From Anaerolineaceae bacterium (GTDB lineage Bacteria > Chloroflexota > Anaerolineae > Anaerolineales > Anaerolineaceae): a DNA stretch of 13,584 nucleotides. Each line of letters begins with the position of its first letter. Within the stretch, counting starts at the first letter, position 1. The translations under genes were made by a program, and so were the position numbers. Shown here one piece after another: positions 7,668 to 13,584 of this stretch. The stretch covers positions 1-13,584 of the forward strand of contig PMIV01000217.1 in NCBI GenBank assembly GCA_003158355.1, read 5' to 3'. The notes under the pieces are model-generated. The model searched no databases, was not told the origin of the DNA, and was given only the letters and a program-made list of their open reading frames with translations.

Positions 7668-8864
7668 ATGAAAAGCAAATTAATGCGAACGTTCCTTCTC
7701 ATTATGGCCGTTGTAATGATTACTTCTGGCCTCAGCGCTTGTGCAGCACCCGCAGCAACAACTGCCGCCCCCGCTGCCACAACTGCCGCCCCCGTAGCTG
7801 CTGCCACAACGGCACCTGCAGCCACAACAGCACCCGCCACTAGCGGCAAGGTAAAAATTGGTATTTCCTTCTCCGATTTCGCCACCGAACGATGGCCAGT
7901 CGAGAATGCTCAGATGGTTCAATTACTCCAGAAAGATGGCTATGAAGTAATTTCCCAGGAAGCAGATCACGATGTAAAACTGCAGAATGACCAGATCGAC
8001 AATATGGTCGCTCAGGGCGTAAAAGGTTTGATCGTTATCGCTGAAGATGGCGACGCAGCAGTTACATCAGTAGAAAAAGCAGCAGCAGCCGGCGTTTTTG
8101 TAATTGCCTATGACCGTTTGATCAAGACCGACAAAATCTCCGCTTACCTCTCCTTCGATAATGTCGAAGTAGGCAAAGCCCAATCTGACGGCGTTTTAAA
8201 AGCACTTGGTATTCCTGGCAGCACCAAATGGACCAAAGACAACCCCGTAAAAATGGTTCTTTCTGGTGGATCTCCTACCGATAATAATGCCGTTCTGTTC
8301 CGCGCTGGACAAATGGAAGGTCTCCAACCCTACATTGATTCCGGTATTATTAAAGTTGTTGCCGATCAGTGGGTGGATAACTGGGATGCAACCAAGGCTG
8401 AGCAAATGATGGAAAACATCCTCACAGCTCAGGGAAACAAGATCGATGCAGTAGTTGCCTCCAATGATGGAACAGCTCTGGGTGAATTACAGGCTATGAA
8501 GGCACAGGGTGTAAGTGTGCCTATCTCTGGTCAGGATGCCACCGCCGATGGCTGTAACAGTATCGTTTTAGGTGGACTAACTGTAACTGTTTTCAAAGAC
8601 ACTCGTTTGCTGGCTCCAAAGGCTGTCAGTTTGATTGAAGCTCTTGTTACGAATAAACCGCTTGATAGCTTCGGGCTGAAATCCTCCACTTTAGCAGAAT
8701 TAACCAACGACAAGACCAAGACTGGCAATGTTCAGTCCCTCTTCCTCCCGGTTGTTGAAGTGACTAAAGACAACGTCTATGATGTAGTTGTCAAGAGCGG
8801 TTTCCAAACTTACGACAATGTCTATCGCAATGTTCCTACGGCCCAATTACCGAAGAAACCATAA
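7668..8864 (+). CDS. xylF: XylF, D-xylose-binding lipoprotein of the ABC transporter
   Basis: 398 aa. Residues 1-25 are a lipoprotein signal peptide ending in the lipobox LSAC (Cys25 lipidated). Residues 26-59 are an Ala/Thr/Pro linker built of AATTAAP-like units. The rest is a two-lobed periplasmic-type sugar-binding fold (Peripla_BP_4). It matches XylF landmarks along its length: FATERWPVE, NDQIDNMVAQGV, YDRLIKTD, YLSFDNVEVG, GGSPTDNNAVLFRAGQM, PYIDSGIIKVVADQWVD, NKIDAVVASNDGT and SGQDATADG. AAGGGAGA at 7653-7660 gives a strong ribosome site 7-8 nt before the ATG. It captures xylose outside the membrane and delivers it to XylH. A stem-loop follows, suggesting it is expressed above the other transporter subunits. 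Lipid anchoring fits a cell without a classical diderm periplasm. Confidence 0.96.
   Translation: MKSKLMRTFLLIMAVVMITSGLSACAAPAATTAAPAATTAAPVAAATTAPAATTAPATSGKVKIGISFSDFATERWPVENAQMVQLLQKDGYEVISQEADHDVKLQNDQIDNMVAQGVKGLIVIAEDGDAAVTSVEKAAAAGVFVIAYDRLIKTDKISAYLSFDNVEVGKAQSDGVLKALGIPGSTKWTKDNPVKMVLSGGSPTDNNAVLFRAGQMEGLQPYIDSGIIKVVADQWVDNWDATKAEQMMENILTAQGNKIDAVVASNDGTALGELQAMKAQGVSVPISGQDATADGCNSIVLGGLTVTVFKDTRLLAPKAVSLIEALVTNKPLDSFGLKSSTLAELTNDKTKTGNVQSLFLPVVEVTKDNVYDVVVKSGFQTYDNVYRNVPTAQLPKKP
7743..7842 (+). repeat. Tandem Ala-Thr-Pro codon repeat encoding the XylF linker
   Basis: Imperfect tandem units encode AATTAAP, AATTAAP, then VAAATTAP and AATTAP. ACAACTGCCGCCCCCG occurs twice with an intervening CTGCC. 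It forms the flexible tether between the lipid anchor and the binding domain. Such repeats vary in length by slippage. Confidence 0.8.
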
Positions 8865-8886
8865 AGTTATTTAGTTAAATAAACTT
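8864..8886. promoter_or_regulatory. Imperfect palindrome resembling a degenerate XylR box
   Basis: AAGTTATTT and AAATAAACTT are arranged as near inverted repeats around AGTT. The right arm shares AATAAACT with the half-site of the operator at 6249-6261. The left arm lacks one T relative to a perfect match. It begins at the xylF stop and overlaps the left arm of the downstream stem-loop, so it may equally be part of that RNA structure. Confidence 0.25.
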
Positions 8887-8919
8887 CTCGGCCCTCATTC
8901 CGGGGGTCGGGAAGTTTTA
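8882..8919 (+). terminator. Stem-loop after xylF, intrinsic terminator or transcript-stabilising hairpin
   Basis: A 13-bp stem, AACTTCTCGGCCC (8882-8894) with GGGTCGGGAAGTT (8904-8916), includes two G-T wobbles and a 9-nt loop, and is followed by only two more T residues outside the stem. The stem is strong but the T run is short, which fits partial termination and a stable 3' end for an abundant xylF message. Confidence 0.7.
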
Positions 8920-9202
8920 GAATTATCTAAAAGATGAACTCCTCAAAATGAAACCCTTTGCTGTGAATTTTAGCTTGCCTGCCAAATCATATATTCCAAA
9001 TCACGGACATTTTTTATCTCCAAAGCATGGCAAGATGATTTAAGCAAGATTATCGTTGAAGATAAAAAGTATTTCTCTGCTCGATCAATAAAATGGTAGA
9101 AACAACAGATACTTTTTTTCACAAATAATAGTAATTATTTCTTTTATAGGGCTTACTTGCCGAGCTATTAAATTCCCGCACAAGTACGCCAATGGAGTAC
9201 GC
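8920..9202. other. xylF-xylG gap with possible secondary promoter and inverted repeats
   Basis: This 283-base non-coding gap is unusually long inside an ABC operon. No convincing reading frame is seen on either strand. It contains AAAAAGTAT (9064-9072) with ATACTTTTT (9109-9117), a 9-bp inverted repeat around 36 nt, and AAATAAT (9123-9129) with ATTATTT (9134-9140) around AGTA. A weak TTCACA at 9118 followed by AT-rich sequence could be part of a promoter for xylG, but there is no good -10 at the right distance. Confidence 0.4.
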
Positions 9203-10735
9203 ATGGATACTGAAAACATACTCGAATTTCAGCATGTAACCAAGCAATTCCCAGGTGTAGTGGCCCTGAATGATGTATCATTCAACATTCGTCGCGGTGA
9301 GATTCACGGCCTCTGCGGAGAAAATGGGGCGGGCAAATCTACATTAGTAAAGATCTTGTCGGGTGTTTATCCCCATGATACTTATGAAGGTACTGTCATT
9401 TACGGGGGCGAAGAATTAAAACTGGGCGACAGTTCCATTCAAGAGGCCGGAAAAAAGGGAATTGCGATTGTATATCAGGAATTAACACTCGTTCCAACCA
9501 GAACGGTTGGAGAAAATGTTTTTCTTGGTAAGGAACCTGTGGAACATGGGGGGATCAATTGGAATAAATTATATGCCGATACACAGGCAATTTTAACCCA
9601 GTATCAATTGGACGTTGACCCCAGAGCAACAGTAAATGATCTGGGTGTCGGTAAAATGCAAATGGTGGAAATTGCCAAAGCACTCTCAGAAAACGCAAAA
9701 GTATTGATTTTGGATGAACCAACCAGTGCTCTCAGTAAAGGTGAAGTTGAAAAACTGATGGAAATTCTGAGAACACTTAAAAAGCATGGCATCACTTGTA
9801 TTTATATTTCTCACCGGTTGGAAGAATTTTTTATGATCACAGATCAGGTGACGGTGATGCGCGATGGTAAAGTCATCACCACGCAACCCATTGGTGACCT
9901 GGATCAGAATATCCTGATCAAATATATGGTTGGTCGTGAAATGAAAGAGCGTTTTCCAAAAGGAGACCGCAAACCAGGGGAGGTTATCTTTGAGGTTAAA
10001 GACCTTGAAGCGGCCGATCCGTTTGTACCGGATCGTAAAGTTTTAAATGGTGTAAGTTTTAATGTACACAAGGGCGAAATTCTTGGTATTGCCGGATTGA
10101 TGGGTTCGGGTCGCACCGAATTGGTAATGACCCTTTTCGGTGAATATGCAAAAATCGTCAACGGCAGTATCTATTTAGATGGAAAAGACATCAAACCAAC
10201 AAGCGCTCGCGAAGCGATTAATTCTGGCCTGAGTTTGGTTCCAGAGGATCGGAAAAAGATGGGTCTGATTATGATCCAATCGATCCTGAGGAATATTTCT
10301 TTACCAAATCTAAATCTATTCACGAGGGGCCTTGCAATCAACTCTTATGAAGAAACGAAAGCCTGCATGAAACAGGCCAAAAGCCTGACAATCAAAGCTC
10401 CCAACCTTGACGTGCTGGCTGAAACTTTATCGGGCGGCAATCAACAAAAAGTGGTTATTTCTAAATGGCTTCTTTCCAAGCCGAAAGTTCTGATCATGGA
10501 TGATCCAACCCGGGGTATCGATGTCGGGGCAAAATACGAAATTTATAAGTTGATGAATGACCTGGCTGAAAATGGCGTGGCGATTATCATGATCTCAAGT
10601 GATCTGGAAGAAGTGATGGGCATGAGCGACCGGATCATGGTAATGTGTCGGGGGCATTCAACGGTTACTTTATCGGGCAAAGATGCTGATAAAGAACACA
10701 TAATGGCTTTAGCCACCGGTGTGGCCGTCATATAA
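9203..10735 (+). CDS. xylG: XylG, xylose ABC transporter ATP-binding protein (two ABC domains)
   Basis: 510 aa, the usual length for CUT2-type sugar ATPases with two fused nucleotide-binding domains. Domain 1 has Walker A GENGAGKST at 39-47, Q-loop Gln92, signature LGVGK at 147-151 (an LSVGQ variant), Walker B LILDEP at 168-173 and H-loop His204. Domain 2 has the degenerate Walker A usual for the family (GLMGSGRTE, 298-306, Arg for Lys), an intact LSGGNQ at 409-414, and Walker B LIMDDP at 430-435 with Asp434 where Glu is usual. The PEDRKKMG and DPTRGIDVGAKYEIY segments are typical of XylG/RbsA/MglA. GGAG at 9194-9197 sits 5 nt before the ATG. It works on the inner face of the membrane with XylH. 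The xylose assignment comes from neighbours XylF and XylA. Confidence 0.94.
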   Translation: MDTENILEFQHVTKQFPGVVALNDVSFNIRRGEIHGLCGENGAGKSTLVKILSGVYPHDTYEGTVIYGGEELKLGDSSIQEAGKKGIAIVYQELTLVPTRTVGENVFLGKEPVEHGGINWNKLYADTQAILTQYQLDVDPRATVNDLGVGKMQMVEIAKALSENAKVLILDEPTSALSKGEVEKLMEILRTLKKHGITCIYISHRLEEFFMITDQVTVMRDGKVITTQPIGDLDQNILIKYMVGREMKERFPKGDRKPGEVIFEVKDLEAADPFVPDRKVLNGVSFNVHKGEILGIAGLMGSGRTELVMTLFGEYAKIVNGSIYLDGKDIKPTSAREAINSGLSLVPEDRKKMGLIMIQSILRNISLPNLNLFTRGLAINSYEETKACMKQAKSLTIKAPNLDVLAETLSGGNQQKVVISKWLLSKPKVLIMDDPTRGIDVGAKYEIYKLMNDLAENGVAIIMISSDLEEVMGMSDRIMVMCRGHSTVTLSGKDADKEHIMALATGVAVI

Positions 10736-10764
10736 AACTAACAAAAGAAAAAGTGAGGTATCCC

Positions 10765-11973
10765 GTGAACATTTCAAAACCTGCAGAAGACCAGAATGAG
10801 TCTTTTAGAGCTCGGTTTCAAAGAGGTATCGGACGCAACATCCAATCTTTTATTCTCATTTTTGCAGTTGTGATCATTTGGGCAATCTTTTATGTCTTGA
10901 CAAAAGGCAGCTATCTGGGTTCGCAAAATATCTCGAATCTCTTCCGCCAGATGAGCGTCACTTCCTTAATGTCTCTTGGTATGTTGCTGGTAATTCTTAC
11001 CGGGGGCATTGATCTTTCAGTAGGTAAACTGGCAGGTTTCGTATCTGTCGTAGTAGCCTATTTGCAATTCAATATTTGGTACACGCTCTTGCCAAATCAA
11101 GTAGTTTTGCCAGCCATACTTTCAGTAATTTGCGGTCTTATAGTTGGCCTGCTGTTTGGCGCTCTCCAGGGTTCTATCATCGCCTTTGGGAAACTGCCTT
11201 CATTCATAGTAACATTGGGCGGCCAGTGGTTATTCAACGGGTTGCTGTTACTGGTCACTCAAGGCAAAACCATTGCGGCAAATCAGCCGGTGTTTTCCAC
11301 TATCGGCCAGGGATATATCCCGCCCGTCTGGGGCTGGGGAATATTCGTAATTATCGTTGCCGCTCTGCTTTGGAATATGTTCAGCGGCCGACGCAGTAAA
11401 CTAAAATATGGTTTTCAGGTCCGACCCCTCTACCTTGACCTAATTACTGTGGGTGTGATCGTACTTGTTATCCTCGCCTATGTTTTTAGCGTCAATAGTT
11501 ACAAAGGCATCCCCGTACCCGTAATGATCCTGGCGGTTGCAGCAGTGATCATGGCATTCGTAGTGAATAATACCCGTTTTGGTAGATACACCTACGCCTA
11601 TGGCGGCAACAATGAAGCAGCCCGACTTTCTGGTATTGATACCAAAAAGCTACTCTTCAAGATATTTATGGTGATGGGCGGCTTTGCCGGTCTGGCAGGC
11701 ATTGTATTGGCCTCCTATGTTGGATATGGCACCATTGCTGCTGGTACAGGTTATGAGTTGGACGTTATCGCCGCTTGTATTTTGGGCGGTACTTCTCCAC
11801 TGGGCGGTGTTGGTACAATCCCCGGTGTCTTAATCGGTGCTTTGGTCATCGCCAGCTTGACCACCGGCCTGCAAATGCTGAATGTCGCACCAGCGTGGCA
11901 ATACGTGGTAAAAGCGATCATTCTGGTCGCAGCAGTTTACCTCGACGTCTATTTCAAGACGCATCGCAAATAA
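10765..11973 (+). CDS. xylH: XylH, xylose ABC transporter permease
   Basis: About 402 aa, with roughly ten hydrophobic helices of the BPD_transp_2 (CUT2 permease) family. Family landmarks include GGIDLSVGKLAGF after the second helix, TLGGQWLFNGL, the ATPase-contact loop GGNNEAARLSGIDTKK, and the C-terminal AACILGGTSPLGGVGTIPG. The GTG at 10753 would add four residues, but GTG at 10765 is a better start: GAGG at 10755-10758 then lies 6 nt upstream, and the earlier GTG forms part of that ribosome site. It begins 29 nt after xylG, so the two are surely cotranscribed. It forms the transmembrane channel that receives xylose from XylF. Confidence 0.94.
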   Translation: MNISKPAEDQNESFRARFQRGIGRNIQSFILIFAVVIIWAIFYVLTKGSYLGSQNISNLFRQMSVTSLMSLGMLLVILTGGIDLSVGKLAGFVSVVVAYLQFNIWYTLLPNQVVLPAILSVICGLIVGLLFGALQGSIIAFGKLPSFIVTLGGQWLFNGLLLLVTQGKTIAANQPVFSTIGQGYIPPVWGWGIFVIIVAALLWNMFSGRRSKLKYGFQVRPLYLDLITVGVIVLVILAYVFSVNSYKGIPVPVMILAVAAVIMAFVVNNTRFGRYTYAYGGNNEAARLSGIDTKKLLFKIFMVMGGFAGLAGIVLASYVGYGTIAAGTGYELDVIAACILGGTSPLGGVGTIPGVLIGALVIASLTTGLQMLNVAPAWQYVVKAIILVAAVYLDVYFKTHRK

Positions 11974-12037
11974 AAATTTTTAGACAATTTCGGTACATTT
12001 GCATAAGTCACTCAACAATCTCTTTAGGCTGAATTTG

Positions 12038-12070
12038 ATGTCTAATATCGAAGAACAGGAAAATGAATGA
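12038..12070 (+). CDS. Possible 10-codon leader peptide overlapping the xylA start
   Basis: ATG at 12038 encodes [10 protein letters not shown] and stops at TGA 12068-12070, sharing ATGA with the xylA start at 12067. An AGG at 12025-12027 could serve as a distant ribosome site. If translated, it would couple xylA initiation to an upstream ribosome. It is short and could be chance, since xylA also has its own AGGA. Confidence 0.2.
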   Translation: MSNIEEQENE

Positions 12071-13233
12071 CAACATATCAACCTAAACCCGAACATAAGT
12101 TTACCTTTGGCCTTTGGACTGTTGGCAATCGCGGACGCGACCCATTTGGCGCCGAAGTACGGGGCACGAAAACCCCTGCCGAATTGGTTTATTTGCTCGG
12201 GGAGGTGGGTGCCTATGGTGTTAACTTCCACGATAACGATCTGATCCCTATCGATGCCACCCCTGCTGAAGCGGAGACGATCAAAAACAGCTTCCGTAAA
12301 GCATTAAAAGACACCGGTCTGGTAGTGCCCATGGCTACCACGAATCTATTCTTCGACCCAATCTTCAAGGACGGTGCTTTCACCAGCAACGATCCAAAGG
12401 TCCGCGCTTACGCCATGCAAAAAACTATGAATGCCATAGATCTCGGTGCAGAGTTTGGCGCCAAGATCTATGACTTCTGGGGCGGACGCGAAGGTGTTGA
12501 AACGGATTCCAGCAAGAATCCCGTAGATGCCATTAAACGTAACCGCGAAGCCATGAACTTCTTCTGCGAGTACGTCTTGGATAAAAAGTATGATATGAAG
12601 ATCGTCCTCGAAGCGAAACCCAATGAACCACGCGCTGATATTTATAACGCCACTACGGGGCATATGCTTGCTTTCATCGCTACCCTGGATCATCCTGAGA
12701 TGGTGGGTGTGAATCCAGAATTGGCACATGAAACGATGGCCGGTTTAAATTTCATGCACAATGTGGCCCAGGCATGGGAAGCCGGAAAGCTTTTCCACAT
12801 TGACCTGAATGATCAATATCCCGGCCGCTATGACCAGGACTTGCGATTCGGTTCACGTGATATCAAGGCTGCCTTCTATCTGGTCAAATTCCTTGAGGAT
12901 GTTGGCTATGATGGGTCCCGTCATTTTGACGCGCACGCCTACCGTACTGAAGATTTCGAGGGCGTAAAGGACTTCGCCCGCGGCTGCATGCGGACCTACC
13001 TGATGTTAAAAGAAAAAGCGTCTCAATTCAACAAAGATTCTGAGATCCAGGCCCTTCTGGCAGAGATCAATGCAGTAGATCCCATGTTTGCATCTGTAAC
13101 AGGCAAATACTCTGCCGAAAAGGCAAAAGCGCTCAAGGCGATGAACTTTGATCGCGTCAAGATTGCCAGTCGTGGTTTGAAATATGAACGGCTCGATCAA
13201 TTAACCATTGATCTGATACTTGGTGACCGCTAA
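12067..13233 (+). CDS. xylA: Xylose isomerase, class I (short) type
   Basis: 388 aa cytoplasmic metal-dependent TIM barrel that converts D-xylose to D-xylulose. The length matches the short class I enzymes of Streptomyces/Thermus type rather than the roughly 440-aa E. coli type. All active-site residues are present, each one position later than in Streptomyces numbering. They are catalytic His55 and Asp58 (NFHDND), Trp138, metal and substrate ligands Glu182 and Lys184 (LEAKPNEPR), Glu218 and His221 (NPELAHE), Asp246, Asp256 and Asp258 ([12 protein letters not shown]), and Asp288. AGGA at 12057-12060 lies 6 nt before the ATG. It follows xylH by 93 nt with no terminator between, so it belongs to the same operon. 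The product should be active. Confidence 0.97.
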   Translation: MTTYQPKPEHKFTFGLWTVGNRGRDPFGAEVRGTKTPAELVYLLGEVGAYGVNFHDNDLIPIDATPAEAETIKNSFRKALKDTGLVVPMATTNLFFDPIFKDGAFTSNDPKVRAYAMQKTMNAIDLGAEFGAKIYDFWGGREGVETDSSKNPVDAIKRNREAMNFFCEYVLDKKYDMKIVLEAKPNEPRADIYNATTGHMLAFIATLDHPEMVGVNPELAHETMAGLNFMHNVAQAWEAGKLFHIDLNDQYPGRYDQDLRFGSRDIKAAFYLVKFLEDVGYDGSRHFDAHAYRTEDFEGVKDFARGCMRTYLMLKEKASQFNKDSEIQALLAEINAVDPMFASVTGKYSAEKAKALKAMNFDRVKIASRGLKYERLDQLTIDLILGDR

Positions 13234-13288
13234 AGTGTTCGTTGTAAAAATATATTGACCTCATTATTTGCAAAGATCGGAGTTTAAC

Positions 13289-13584
13289 TTGGTTTATTTT
13301 CTCGGTTTAGATATTTCTACGACTTCCAGTAAGGCATTGATTATCGATGGATTGGGTAAAGTCGTATCGGTAGCGTCATCTTCTCACACACTGCAGTCAC
13401 CCAAGCCATTGTGGTCAGAGCAGAATCCGCTTGAGTGGTGGAAAGCGGTCTCAACCAGCATCAAGTCGGCATTGGAAAAAGCCGGCATCAGCGGAGAAAG
13501 TATTGCTGCAGTTGGTCTAACCGGTCAGATGCACGGGTTAGTACTATTGGATGAGTCTGGCAATGTCTTGCGTCCGGCCATTCT
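13289..13584 (+). CDS. xylB: Xylulokinase, 5' part (runs past the window end)
   Basis: TTG start at 13289 with GGAG at 13279-13282, 6 nt upstream, 55 nt after xylA. The 98 visible codons are uninterrupted. They begin with the FGGY-kinase motif FLGLDISTTSSKALIIDG and continue with LWSEQNPLEWWKAV, GLTGQMHGLVLLD and VLRPAI, the standard XylB order. The protein phosphorylates D-xylulose to xylulose-5-phosphate, completing the pathway. The DISTTSSK phosphate loop differs from the DLGTQSAK of the minus-strand pseudogene, so the two are not a recent duplication. The C-terminal part cannot be judged here. Confidence 0.93.
   Translation, partial: MVYFLGLDISTTSSKALIIDGLGKVVSVASSSHTLQSPKPLWSEQNPLEWWKAVSTSIKSALEKAGISGESIAAVGLTGQMHGLVLLDESGNVLRPAI

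Noticed and set aside
7646..7922. Minus-strand frames rich in Ala, Gly and Cys opposite the start of xylF
   Set aside because: They are reverse-strand readings of the Ala/Thr/Pro linker repeat and signal peptide of a clearly real gene.
11970..11985. AAAAATTTTT after xylH as a terminator
   Set aside because: An A/T-only 5-bp palindrome without GC stem pairs would not terminate transcription, and xylA follows closely in the same direction.
1..13584. CRISPR arrays, tRNA/rRNA genes, insertion sequences, phage or defence genes
   Set aside because: No regularly spaced repeats, tRNA-like folds, transposase or integrase motifs, or nuclease/toxin-antitoxin signatures were seen on either strand.

Overview
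The window holds a nearly complete D-xylose utilisation locus on the + strand. It is preceded by a decayed, oppositely oriented sugar-catabolism segment, and before that by two surface-polysaccharide-type membrane protein genes. The organism is probably a member of Chloroflexota, class Anaerolineae. This is an inference from the combination seen: an XylF lipoprotein with an Ala/Pro/Thr linker, a short class I xylose isomerase of 388 aa, a ROK-type XylR, an XylB starting with a GLDISTTSSKAL-type motif, and moderate GC with AT-rich spacers. No rRNA or other phylogenetic marker is present.

Layout. 1-1350: the tail of an unidentified membrane protein, then an O-antigen ligase/polymerase-family protein (about 70-1350) ending at a good intrinsic terminator. 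1426-2064: a long AT-rich spacer with no convincing gene. 2065-4083: a large multi-pass membrane protein of GT-C glycosyltransferase type. 4166-6178, minus strand: a gene graveyard. It holds a xylulokinase pseudogene with two in-frame stops and two frameshifts, a 54-codon reading frame joined to it by an ATGA overlap, and a roughly 68-codon fragment resembling the C-terminal tail of a GH3 glycoside hydrolase. 6202-6261: promoter and a perfect 13-bp inverted repeat that closely resembles the Bacillus/Lactobacillus XylR box. 6290-13584, plus strand: xylR (ROK), xylF, a stem-loop/terminator and a 280-bp gap, then xylG, xylH, xylA and the start of an apparently intact xylB, which runs off the end.

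How it works together. XylF is a lipid-anchored xylose-binding protein that feeds the XylG2/XylH2 ABC transporter. Cytoplasmic xylose is isomerised by XylA to xylulose and phosphorylated by XylB to xylulose-5-phosphate. XylR presumably represses its own promoter through the palindrome overlapping the predicted transcription start, and xylose would relieve this. The stem-loop after xylF fits higher expression of the binding protein than of the membrane components. The broken minus-strand xylB copy suggests a second, older sugar locus that decayed while the + strand xylB kept the function.

I did not find a convincing new defence or mobile system. The more interesting points are the eroding minus-strand cluster, the well-preserved XylR operator, a 10-codon leader overlapping the xylA start, and the unexplained conserved-looking 54-codon frame upstream of the pseudogene.
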